Below, one piece after another: positions 49,993-57,954 of a stretch of 64,000 bases of DNA. Below the pieces are notes generated by a model. That model was not told the origin of the DNA and searched no databases. It saw only the letters and a program-made list of their open reading frames with translations. The translations under genes were made by a program, and so were the position numbers. How positions within the stretch are numbered: position 1 is the stretch's first letter; each line of letters begins with the position of its first letter. This DNA comes from UBA11591 sp040220895. Its GTDB lineage: Bacteria > Bacteroidota > Bacteroidia > Flavobacteriales_E > Vicingaceae. The DNA lies in contig JAVJVY010000004.1 in NCBI GenBank assembly GCA_040220895.1, forward strand, positions 1 to 64,000, read 5' to 3'.

Positions 49993-52041
49993 TTAAGCAC
50001 TTTGATCAAGCTTCTTAACCATGGTAAGGATAGTGGCAATGGCTACGGTTTCGTCTTCCTGGTCGTATACCTCCACCAAAAATTTGACAATTCCCTTGGC
50101 AATGTCTTCTTCTGATCTTTTCTCCTGATCGATCTTTTCTTTTACCGTCAACTTGACTCCTATGGTTGCCCCCGGGTATACAGGCTTGGTAAAGCGTGCT
50201 TCCTCAATGCCATAATTCAATAGCACAGGGCCCTTTTTTGGGTCCACAAACAGGCCGGCGGCTTTAGATAACACGAAATAACCATGGGCGACCCGCTGTT
50301 CGAAGATGGTTCCCTCAAGTGAAGTGGCATCCATGTGCGCGTAGAAATTGTCTCCACTTACATTGGCGAAATTCACGATATCCGCATCAGTGACCGTATG
50401 CTTATGGGTAATAACGGTTTCGCCGATCTCCAGTTCCTCGAAATGCTTTCTGAAAGGATGTACATCCTTCTCGGTCTGTTTCCCTCCCACTTGAAATACG
50501 TTAGTCACTCTGCTTAGTGTTGTTGGAGAACCCTGAATAGCGGTTCGCTGCATGTAGTGGAAGATGCCGCGCTTGCCGCCCATTTCTTCGCCCCCTCCGG
50601 CTCTTCCCGGACCACCGTGAACCAGCAAAGGCATTGGCGAACCATGACCAGTGCTAGCCTTGGCACTTTCTTCATTTAGCAAAAGGATCCGGCCGTGATT
50701 TGGTGAGGCCCCCAATACAAATTCCCTGGCAAGGTCATCGTCGGCAGTGACCATGGAACAAACCAGCGAACCCTTTCCAAGGTTAGCCAGCAGAATGGCA
50801 TCATTTAATGTCTTGTAGGGCATTAAAGTGCTGACCGGTCCAAAAGCCTCGATGCTATGACTTCCCAATTTATTGTGGGGGTCATCGTTCAATAAAAGCA
50901 CCGGAGAAATAAACGAGCCGCGCTCTGCATCAGCACCTTGCAAACGCACCTTTTTTGGATCCCCGTATACAATCTCCGAAAATGCTGTTAATTCGGCAAT
51001 GCGCTCTCTTACCTCATTCAACTGCGCCTGGCCCGCCAAAGCTCCCATTCGGACACCTTCTAATTGTGGGTCGCCGATCACGGTGTTATCGAGTCGCTGA
51101 CCCAAGGCTATTTGTACGTCTTCAATTAACTTTTCAGGAACAATGGCCCTACGAATGGCGGTACACTTTTGACCTGCTTTTACAGTCATTTCCCTATGCA
51201 CTTCTTTGATAAAGAGATTGAACTCGGGACTTTCGGGTGTAGCATCTTCTCCCAATACCGAGCAATTCAGTGAATCAGCCTCCATATTAAAAGGCACGGA
51301 TTCTTCCAAAATTCTTGGGTGGGCCTTTAATTTCTTTCCCGTTGATGCCGAACCAGTAAAAGTGACCACATCCTGAGACTCAACATAGTCCAAGATACCC
51401 GATGCTGATCCACATATAAGCTGCAAAGAGCCTTCTGGTAAAATACCGGATTTAATAATTTCCTGCACAACGGCTTCGGTAAGGAATGAAGTGACCGTGG
51501 CGGGTTTCACAACAGCAGGAACCCCGGCAAGAAGGTTGACGGCTATTTTTTCGAGCATTCCCCAAACGGGAAAATTGAAGGCATTTATGTGAATGGCCAC
51601 CCCCATTTTAGGTACACAGATGTGATGCCCAATGAAACTGCCATCCTTTGAAAGTGGCGCCGCCTGGCCATCCACAAAGTAGGATTCATTTGGGAATTCC
51701 TTGCGAAGGCTTGAGTAGGCAAACAAATTGCCGATGCCACCTTCAATGTCTATCCAGGAATCCACTTTGGTGGCTCCTGTTGCCCAGCTTACGCGATAAA
51801 AATCCTCTTTTTTGGACATCAGGTGCAGAGCCAATGCCTTTAACATTCGTCCACGTTCGTGAAAAGTCATTTTCCGTATGGCGGGGTTTCCGACGGTTCT
51901 GCCATAATCGAGCATGGCTCCAAAATCAATTCCTTCCGTGGTTGCAAAGGCGACTTCTTCTCCATTAATGGCATTGAATAGTGCCTGGCCGGTGCCTTTT
52001 CCTTCAGTCCATTTGCCTTGAATGTAATTTTTAAGTTTCAT
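49993..52041 (-). CDS. paaZ: bifunctional aldehyde dehydrogenase / MaoC hydratase PaaZ
   Basis: 682 residues. Aldehyde dehydrogenase domain about 1-515 with Glu254 (F-N-M-E-A-D-S) and Cys293 (G-Q-K-C-T-A), equal to Glu256/Cys295 of E. coli PaaZ. A MaoC-type hydratase domain fills about 540-680 (F-E-E-L-E-I-G-E near its start, A-D-I-V-N-F-A-N-V-S-G-D-N-F-Y-A-H, V-A-H-G). In phenylacetate breakdown, PaaZ opens the oxepin-CoA ring and oxidises the semialdehyde. No paaA-E or paaK genes lie in this window, so the rest of the pathway must be elsewhere or PaaZ acts in a variant route. Divergent from the DUF6728 gene. Confidence 0.95.
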   Translation of the reverse strand: MKLKNYIQGKWTEGKGTGQALFNAINGEEVAFATTEGIDFGAMLDYGRTVGNPAIRKMTFHERGRMLKALALHLMSKKEDFYRVSWATGATKVDSWIDIEGGIGNLFAYSSLRKEFPNESYFVDGQAAPLSKDGSFIGHHICVPKMGVAIHINAFNFPVWGMLEKIAVNLLAGVPAVVKPATVTSFLTEAVVQEIIKSGILPEGSLQLICGSASGILDYVESQDVVTFTGSASTGKKLKAHPRILEESVPFNMEADSLNCSVLGEDATPESPEFNLFIKEVHREMTVKAGQKCTAIRRAIVPEKLIEDVQIALGQRLDNTVIGDPQLEGVRMGALAGQAQLNEVRERIAELTAFSEIVYGDPKKVRLQGADAERGSFISPVLLLNDDPHNKLGSHSIEAFGPVSTLMPYKTLNDAILLANLGKGSLVCSMVTADDDLAREFVLGASPNHGRILLLNEESAKASTGHGSPMPLLVHGGPGRAGGGEEMGGKRGIFHYMQRTAIQGSPTTLSRVTNVFQVGGKQTEKDVHPFRKHFEELEIGETVITHKHTVTDADIVNFANVSGDNFYAHMDATSLEGTIFEQRVAHGYFVLSKAAGLFVDPKKGPVLLNYGIEEARFTKPVYPGATIGVKLTVKEKIDQEKRSEEDIAKGIVKFLVEVYDQEDETVAIATILTMVKKLDQSA

Positions 52042-52120
52042 GCGCTTTCAATTAGTGGAATTATCAAAAATAAGTCAATTATGCGAACGATTTTGCCTAA
52101 TTTCACACAGCCTAAGCCCT

Positions 52121-52288
52121 ATGAACGCTCTGTTAAGAAAAATTCTCTCATACTTGGACATCCGAACGATGTTCAGAAAAACGGATCGCCCAAATATCAA
52201 TCTTCGAATGATGCACGGCATGAACAGGATCTCTATACTCATGTTTCTTATATGTGTCGTGATGCTGCTTGTGCGCTATGTGTTCTGA
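52121..52288 (+). CDS. DUF6728-like microprotein
   Basis: 55 residues from ATG at 52121; the longer in-frame start at 52040 overlaps paaZ and is not believed. It reads N-I-N-L-R-M-M-H-G-M-N-R-I-S-I-L-M-F-L then a short helix and V-R-Y-V-F. The H-G-x-N-R-I-S-I-x-M-F-L signature and one C-terminal membrane helix fit the small DUF6728 family of Bacteroidota. The basic, Arg-rich N terminus should stay in the cytoplasm. Function unknown. Confidence 0.7.
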   Translation: MNALLRKILSYLDIRTMFRKTDRPNINLRMMHGMNRISILMFLICVVMLLVRYVF

Positions 52289-52327
52289 TAAGTCCTCAGA
52301 TATATTTCCTAAATTCTTACATAATTA

Positions 52328-53863
52328 ATGAAAGAAGAACTACAAGGCATATTCAATGCCCTCAATATTCATGACATAAATCCAGGTACCATAGCCGGAA
52401 ATGAGCGGTACAAGTCACGTGATTTTCTCACTTCTGTTTCTCCAGTAAATGGAGAGGAGATGGCCAAGGTAGGTATAACCAGCAAAGCACAATACGAAAC
52501 TGTGTTGAAAGCGGCCGGGGAAGCCTTTAGTTATTGGCGAACTGTTCCGGCACCCAAGCGAGGCGAAATCGTTCGGCAATTCGGCGAGAAGCTCAGAGAA
52601 AACAAAGATGCCTTGGGAAGATTGGTTTCATGGGAAATGGGTAAATCATTGCAAGAGGGACTGGGTGAAGTTCAGGAAATGATCGACATATGTGATTTCG
52701 CCGTAGGTCTTTCCAGGCAATTACACGGTTTTACAATGCATTCCGAGCGCCCGGAACATCGCATGTACGAACAATACCACCCCCTTGGAATTGTAGGGGT
52801 TATTTCAGCCTTTAATTTTCCTGTTGCCGTTTGGGCGTGGAACGCCGCTCTAGCATGGGTATGCGGAGATGTAGTGGTGTGGAAACCCTCTGAAAAAGTT
52901 CCTCTGTGTTCAGTGGCCTGTCAGAATATTATTAGCCGTGTCTTAATTGAAAACGATCTGCCAAATGGTATTTCTTGTGTGGTAAACGGGGATTACAAGA
53001 TTGGCGAATTGATGACGGCTGATAAACGAATTCCACTTGTTTCCGCTACTGGGTCCATTCCTATGGGAAGAAAGGTTGGTGCCGCAGTTGCCGAAAGATT
53101 AGGGAGATCATTATTGGAACTTGGTGGCAACAATGCCATGATCATTACTGAAAACGCCGACCTGGATATTGCATTGCGTGGAGCTATTTTTGGTGCTGTC
53201 GGAACCGCTGGCCAGCGTTGTACCAGTACCAGAAGGTTGATAATTCATGAGTCACTTTACACGGAGGTTAAAAACAAACTTAAAAAAGCCTACGCCCAGC
53301 TTAAGATCGGCAGCCCATTAGATGAACAAAATCATATGGGGCCATTGATCGATCAAGACGCGGTGAAGGCTTATCAAAGCGCATTAAGAAAAATAGAAAG
53401 CCAGGGTGGTAAGCCCGTGATTAAGGGTGGCGTGTTGAAAGGCAAGGAATTACTTGGTGGATGTTATGTCAGTCCTTGTATTTATGAAGTCAAAAATGAA
53501 ATGCCCATTGTGCAAGACGAAACTTTTGCACCCATTCTTTATCTAATAAAGTATAAAACCCTTGACCAGGCCTTGCTTTATCAAAATGGAGTCAGTCAAG
53601 GGCTTTCTTCGGCTATCATGACCTCTGATATGAAAGAAGCCGAGCGATTTCTATCGTCAATTGGCTCCGATTGCGGTATTGCGAATGTCAACATCGGGAC
53701 TTCGGGGGCAGAAATTGGCGGTGCTTTTGGAGGAGAAAAAGATACCGGCGGTGGACGAGAATCGGGTTCGGATGCATGGAAAATATACATGCGAAGGCAA
53801 ACCAATACAATCAATTACTCAGACGACCTTCCCCTGGCACAAGGAATAAAATTCGATCTCTAA
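52328..53863 (+). CDS. ALDH7-family aldehyde dehydrogenase (aminoadipate-semialdehyde type)
   Basis: 511 residues, full length. Catalytic Cys298 in G-Q-R-C-T-S-T-R-R and Glu in L-E-L-G-G-N-N-A near 264. The C-terminal stretch G-G-A-F-G-G-E-K-D-T-G-G-G-R-E-S-G-S-D-A-W and Y-M-R-R-Q-T-N-T-I-N-Y-S is the ALDH7/antiquitin signature. Members oxidise alpha-aminoadipate semialdehyde (lysine breakdown) or related aldehydes with NAD. It follows the microprotein by 39 bp and precedes the MarR gene by 52 bp. The substrate here could also be another semialdehyde, given paaZ nearby. Confidence 0.93.
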   Translation: MKEELQGIFNALNIHDINPGTIAGNERYKSRDFLTSVSPVNGEEMAKVGITSKAQYETVLKAAGEAFSYWRTVPAPKRGEIVRQFGEKLRENKDALGRLVSWEMGKSLQEGLGEVQEMIDICDFAVGLSRQLHGFTMHSERPEHRMYEQYHPLGIVGVISAFNFPVAVWAWNAALAWVCGDVVVWKPSEKVPLCSVACQNIISRVLIENDLPNGISCVVNGDYKIGELMTADKRIPLVSATGSIPMGRKVGAAVAERLGRSLLELGGNNAMIITENADLDIALRGAIFGAVGTAGQRCTSTRRLIIHESLYTEVKNKLKKAYAQLKIGSPLDEQNHMGPLIDQDAVKAYQSALRKIESQGGKPVIKGGVLKGKELLGGCYVSPCIYEVKNEMPIVQDETFAPILYLIKYKTLDQALLYQNGVSQGLSSAIMTSDMKEAERFLSSIGSDCGIANVNIGTSGAEIGGAFGGEKDTGGGRESGSDAWKIYMRRQTNTINYSDDLPLAQGIKFDL

Positions 53864-53869
53864 TTTTAA

Positions 53870-53881
53870 TTGAACGTTCAA
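53870..53881. promoter_or_regulatory. 12-bp palindrome ahead of MarR gene, candidate operator
   Basis: TTGAACGTTCAA is a perfect palindrome between the ALDH7 stop and the MarR -7 element, 34 bp before the MarR ATG. MarR proteins often bind such sites in their own promoters. A 12-bp palindrome arises by chance several times in 64 kb, so only its position makes it notable. Confidence 0.45.
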
Positions 53882-53886
53882 CTTTT

Positions 53887-53894
53887 TATATTTG
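53887..53894 (+). promoter_or_regulatory. candidate -7 element of MarR gene
   Basis: TATATTTG matches TAnnTTTG, 21 bp before the ATG at 53916. The palindrome at 53870-53881 fills the spacer where the -33 region would end. Confidence 0.6.
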
Positions 53895-53915
53895 CCATAA
53901 CTACACCCTTTCGTT

Positions 53916-54377
53916 ATGGCCAAAAAGAACAAAAAGAAAGATCATTCAGCAGAGATCATCGGAGAAATACAAGCCATCCATTTTCACTATGAGCGTGCTT
54001 TTGATCAGTTGTATGCCGATCTGGGGATTTCCAATGAGCAGTATAACGTTCTAGATATATTAAACGATAATGAAGCCGGGGGAATGGCATTGAATGAAAT
54101 TCAGGTCATGCTTCCAAATCAGACAAGTAACACTACTCGCCTGGTCAATAAACTTCAACTCAAAAAGCTCTTGGTGAAGAAGGCAGACCCAAATGATCAG
54201 CGAAAACTGATGATCCAAATTACACCAGAAGGTAAGTCAGTCCTTGAAAAGGCAAAGGTCCTGAGCATTCCAATTAATAAAGCCTTAAAAAAAGCATCTT
54301 CTTCTGTAAGTTCTAAAACGTTAAAACAGGAATTGAAAGGTCTGCGAAAGGCAATTGAAAATTCCAAGGGCCTCTAA
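53916..54377 (+). CDS. MarR-family transcriptional regulator
   Basis: 153 residues. Winged helix-turn-helix with helices about 20-45, recognition region about 70-95 (Q-T-S-N-T-T-R-L-V-N-K-L) and wing D-P-N-D-Q-R-K-L-M-I-Q-I-T near 100-115, the standard MarR D-x-R motif. A basic N-terminal tail (K-K-N-K-K-K) precedes the domain. Such regulators usually sense small, often aromatic compounds and repress neighbouring genes. Position between ALDH7 and tryptophanase suggests control of aromatic or amino-acid breakdown, an inference. Confidence 0.92.
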   Translation: MAKKNKKKDHSAEIIGEIQAIHFHYERAFDQLYADLGISNEQYNVLDILNDNEAGGMALNEIQVMLPNQTSNTTRLVNKLQLKKLLVKKADPNDQRKLMIQITPEGKSVLEKAKVLSIPINKALKKASSSVSSKTLKQELKGLRKAIENSKGL

Positions 54378-54468
54378 TACAGGGCAAAATCTTAATTGTA
54401 ACTGACAGGCATCAGGGCGAATTAACTCCTTTCTCCGCAATTTTGTGATCCTATTCAATAAAGTGATC

Positions 54469-55845
54469 ATGGAGCACAAAACCATCATTGAACCGTTTAA
54501 AATTAAAACGGTTGAACCCATCACCTTGTCAAGTGAATCGCAGCGGGTTGAATTCTTGAAGCGGGCAAGTTTTAATCCATTTCTTTTGAAGTCTTCTGAA
54601 GTTATCATTGATTTTCTCACAGATAGCGGTACATCGGCCATGAGTGCTGAACAGTGGGCTGGAATGATGCGGGGAGATGAAAGCTACGCCGGTTCTGCCT
54701 CTTGGGATCGTATGGAAAAAGCGGTGAAGGACCTGACTGGCATGGATTTCATTCTTCCAACCCATCAAGGCAGAGCCGCAGAGCGCATTATTTACTCTTA
54801 TTTGGGTGGGAAGGGGAAAACATTTATCAGCAATACCCATTTTGACACCACAAGGGCTAACATCGAATACAGCGGCGCCGAGGCCTTTGACATACCCATC
54901 ATAGAAAGCCAGGATCCTTCACTAATACATCCTTTTAAAGGTAACCTTGATGTAGTTGCACTTGAAAATCTCATCAACAAAAAAGGTCCGGAAAATATAG
55001 GGGCTGTTATTCTTACTGTTACCAATAATAGCGGCGGCGGGCAACCGGTAAGTATGCAAAACGCACGTGATATTCGAGCTGTATGTGACCGTTATTCCTT
55101 ATTGCTATTTCTTGATTGTTGCCGTGTTGCCGAGAATTCATACTTCATTAAGGAGCGTGAAGAATCTATGCGCAACTACTCTTATGAAGAGATCGCTAAA
55201 ATGATGTTCGCCCTGGCAGATGGCGCCGTGATGAGTTCCAAGAAAGATGCCTTGGTTAATATGGGGGGCTTTCTTTCTCTGAGAGACCCCGCCATAGCAG
55301 ATGCTTGCACCAGTATGTTGATTATTACTGAGGGATTCACAACTTATGGTGGTCTTTCGGGAAGAAACATGGAAGCATTGGCCATCGGTTTAAAAGAAGT
55401 TTTTGACGAGCACTACCTGGAATACCGAATCAAGAGCACGGCCTACCTGGGTGAGAACCTTCATAAAATGGGCGTTCCTGTAATGATGCCCATTGGCGGT
55501 CACGCCGTATATGTCGATGCCAAAAAATTGTACTCACACATCCCCGTCAATCAATACCCCGGCCAGTCTTTGGTTTGCGAGCTGTATAAGAAAGCTGGAA
55601 TCCGAACGGTGGAAATAGGTTCCGTGATGTTTGGCAAATACAATGAATCCGGGAATCTTATTCCTGCACCGATGGAATTGGTGCGGCTTGCCATTCCGCG
55701 CAGGGTCTATACACAGAGTCACATGGAATATGTCATTGAGACATTCACTGAAATTCTCGAAAAGAGAGAAAAGGCGAAGGGATTGAAAATCACCTACGAA
55801 AAAAAGTTTCTCAGGCATTTTACCGCCCACTTCGAAGAAGTATAA
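54469..55845 (+). CDS. tnaA: tryptophanase
   Basis: 458 residues from ATG at 54469 (a GTG eight codons earlier is not needed). PLP lysine in M-S-S-K-K-D-A-L. Specificity residues are tryptophanase-like: S-N-T-H-F-D-T-T (Asp137 of E. coli TnaA), V-E-I-G-S (Val394) and L-R-H-F (His463). It splits L-tryptophan into indole, pyruvate and ammonia. No TnaC-like leader peptide or tnaB permease is seen beside it; the 91 bp between it and marR hold no clear promoter, so read-through from the MarR promoter is possible. Confidence 0.93.
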   Translation: MEHKTIIEPFKIKTVEPITLSSESQRVEFLKRASFNPFLLKSSEVIIDFLTDSGTSAMSAEQWAGMMRGDESYAGSASWDRMEKAVKDLTGMDFILPTHQGRAAERIIYSYLGGKGKTFISNTHFDTTRANIEYSGAEAFDIPIIESQDPSLIHPFKGNLDVVALENLINKKGPENIGAVILTVTNNSGGGQPVSMQNARDIRAVCDRYSLLLFLDCCRVAENSYFIKEREESMRNYSYEEIAKMMFALADGAVMSSKKDALVNMGGFLSLRDPAIADACTSMLIITEGFTTYGGLSGRNMEALAIGLKEVFDEHYLEYRIKSTAYLGENLHKMGVPVMMPIGGHAVYVDAKKLYSHIPVNQYPGQSLVCELYKKAGIRTVEIGSVMFGKYNESGNLIPAPMELVRLAIPRRVYTQSHMEYVIETFTEILEKREKAKGLKITYEKKFLRHFTAHFEEV

Positions 55846-55879
55846 AAGACCAGGCCTATCTTTAGGCATATTCTTCCCT

Positions 55880-56731
55880 ATGAAGTACTACGTTCTTTGT
55901 CTGCATTGTGGTCAACCAAATGAGATCAATTCTGAGTACCTCACCTTCTGTGGGCAATGCGGTAAAAAATTACCGGTCAATTTCAGAGACTGGCGCAAAA
56001 AGAATGCCGGCAAATACCTCGAAGACTATAAAATTTCTGTGGGCATCCCGGAAAATGAACTTCCGTTAAAAAACACAGGCAAATCCAGTGGTAGTGATGG
56101 TGTCAGGCATTGGGTAGATATTAGTGTTACTCTGGGAATAGTTGTAGGGCTGATAATATTGGCTCTTCCCTCGTTGTTGTTGACCACCGATTTTTCTACC
56201 CTGCTTAAAAACGACCTGCCATCAACTCTGGTCGCTGACCTTTTTTGGAAAGAATATGAACTCGGCGAATATGGCTTTTACATTGAAAGTCCCTATGAGA
56301 TAAAAAAAGCGACCGTACCCATTTCTGATCAAATGGGGCAATTCGTTCAACATGCGGAGTCCTTCAATGCCACTTCTTCCCTAAATGACTTCCACCTTTC
56401 TGTTTCCATAATTGAATACTCTGCGCAAATACCTGGTGTGGACTTGGGACAGATAATGAAGTCATCTGCTGAAGCCATGCGCTCCAGCCCATCCCTCAAG
56501 GATTTTAAATACAGTGAAACGTTGATATCAACAACGGGCATACCGGGTCTGATTCTAAAGGGAACCTACTCGGAAGGCGGCCAATCGTTTCGCTTTACCA
56601 ATGCTGCCTTCAACGATGGACTTGTTATTTGGCAAGTATTTATCGGCTTTCATGCGGGTCAGCCTAATCTGGAAAAAACTTCAATTCGCGTTAGAAAAAG
56701 TATTCGGATTTTGTACGATTCGGCAAATTAA
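55880..56731 (+). CDS. zinc-ribbon membrane protein of unknown function
   Basis: 283 residues. N-terminal zinc ribbon with Cys7, Cys10, Cys24 and Cys27 (C-L-H-C...C-G-Q-C), a linker, one membrane helix about 85-104, then an extracytoplasmic alpha/beta domain (about 125-280) of PsbP/Mog1-like look (G-F-Y-I-E-S-P-Y-E...). No exact family is recognised. The zinc ribbon would lie in the cytoplasm and the C-terminal part outside. It starts 34 bp after tnaA on the same strand. Confidence 0.7.
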   Translation: MKYYVLCLHCGQPNEINSEYLTFCGQCGKKLPVNFRDWRKKNAGKYLEDYKISVGIPENELPLKNTGKSSGSDGVRHWVDISVTLGIVVGLIILALPSLLLTTDFSTLLKNDLPSTLVADLFWKEYELGEYGFYIESPYEIKKATVPISDQMGQFVQHAESFNATSSLNDFHLSVSIIEYSAQIPGVDLGQIMKSSAEAMRSSPSLKDFKYSETLISTTGIPGLILKGTYSEGGQSFRFTNAAFNDGLVIWQVFIGFHAGQPNLEKTSIRVRKSIRILYDSAN

Positions 56732-56815
56732 TAAGTGGTCAAATGCATTTTTTTATGCACGGTATGTGCAAACTTTTTATGTAATTTGATGCCAGCAGAA
56801 TCAATTCGTTCGACA

Positions 56816-57169
56816 ATGGATAACCAAAAACCAAGGATTGTAAAAGACTTTGAAAAACTAGACCCCGAAATTCAGGAGCAAATTAAGCTGCAATACCCCG
56901 AGGGATTTTACGAAAACCTCGTGTCTTACTATGACAAAGAAGGCTTGCGGCGAAGTGCCCTGCCATTTGAAACTGAGGAAAAATATTACCTGGTAAGAAT
57001 GTCTATTGCAGAAGCCAAACAGATCATTGAAGATGATGATGACTACGGTTCAGATGGTACGCTGAAGCAGGAAGTTCAGGATGACTACGAAGAAAAGCAC
57101 GGTGAATCGGATTTCGAATCGTCCGATGATGATGACAATTCAGAAGACAACCAGGAGGAAGATTATTGA
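56816..57169 (+). CDS. conserved small protein with acidic tail
   Basis: 117 residues from ATG at 56816; an ATG at 56789 would add nine residues. The first 75 residues form a compact region conserved in Bacteroidota (D-P-E-I-Q-E-Q-I-K-L-Q-Y-P-E-G-F and A-L-P-F-E-T-E-E-K-Y-Y-L-V-R-M). The rest is extremely acidic and low complexity (Asp, Glu and Ser runs to the end, E-E-D-Y). Cytoplasmic. I recall similar proteins named as DNA primase in databases without good reason; function unknown. The last 7 bp overlap the barrel gene on the other strand. Confidence 0.75.
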   Translation: MDNQKPRIVKDFEKLDPEIQEQIKLQYPEGFYENLVSYYDKEGLRRSALPFETEEKYYLVRMSIAEAKQIIEDDDDYGSDGTLKQEVQDDYEEKHGESDFESSDDDDNSEDNQEEDY

Positions 57170-57954
57170 CCTTTCTCGGCTGCCTTAGGCAATCTGGGAT
57201 TGATTCTCCAGCCTATACCGGCAGTTATAAAGTAATCCGTTTCTCCATAATTCTGAGGTCCATATCCGCCCTGAATATCTAATTGGACATTGTTGTTGAC
57301 AAGGTATAAAAAGCCGGCATCGATTTTTGGCCGGGGAGTTGCATTTCTTAGCCAGCCCAAATATTCAACAAATACCCTCCACTTTTGGGATAACCCATAA
57401 TCGAGAAATACAATATATGATGTATTCTTACTAAAGACCCAGTTTGTAATAAATCGAAAGCCCGCATGTGATTGGGCGGTGATCAAGGTCAGTCGAGCGG
57501 TCGGATCACTCGCCGATTTTTCGAGATCAAAATCGGCATTAAGTTGCGCCCCAACTGCTGGCACTAATCCTTTGCCCTGGTAGATATCCCCGCGAATTGC
57601 CATTGTGAAAAAATCGAATTCCTGATTGAAGCTAGAATTAGGGTCAGCTCGAAAATGGTTACTCGTGTATTTGTAAGATAAGGCCGTTCCCAATTCTAGT
57701 CGTTCTAATATGCCAAATCGAAAAACACTGATAAAGCGCTGAGCATCCGATTTTTCAAGATTACCTGCTTCAATTTCTCGGACAGAATAATAGTACCCGG
57801 ATTGGTTCTGTAAAATTCCTTTTCCAACGGTGTAAGGACCGATTTGAAATCCCGGCCTTCCGCTTCTGATTTTATCGTCATATTGCGCCGATGAATCGAA
57901 TGCCAAAAACAAAAGAAGAATAAAGACAAGTGTTCGTTGCATCGGGCGGTTCAT
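57163..57954 (-). CDS. outer-membrane barrel protein (Phenol_MetA_deg-like)
   Basis: 263 residues. Signal peptide about 1-23 (FDSSA|QYD). The mature part has alternating beta strands ending in I-T-A-G-I-G-W-R-I, and resembles the PF13557 'transporter' family first named from a phenol-degradation cluster. Mid-sequence features R-P-G-F-Q-I-G-P-Y-T-V-G and L-E-L-G-T-A-L-S-Y-K are typical. Transport activity is not proven for the family. Start and stop overlap with the MscS gene upstream (ATGA, 57951-57954) shows translational coupling, so it may help the channel genes rather than aromatic metabolism. Confidence 0.8.
   Translation of the reverse strand: MNRPMQRTLVFILLLFLAFDSSAQYDDKIRSGRPGFQIGPYTVGKGILQNQSGYYYSVREIEAGNLEKSDAQRFISVFRFGILERLELGTALSYKYTSNHFRADPNSSFNQEFDFFTMAIRGDIYQGKGLVPAVGAQLNADFDLEKSASDPTARLTLITAQSHAGFRFITNWVFSKNTSYIVFLDYGLSQKWRVFVEYLGWLRNATPRPKIDAGFLYLVNNNVQLDIQGGYGPQNYGETDYFITAGIGWRINPRLPKAAEKGQ

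Noticed and set aside
52018..52374. 118-codon open frame overlapping the paaZ start and the DUF6728 microprotein
   Set aside because: No family features; the microprotein in another frame carries a recognisable signature and better position.
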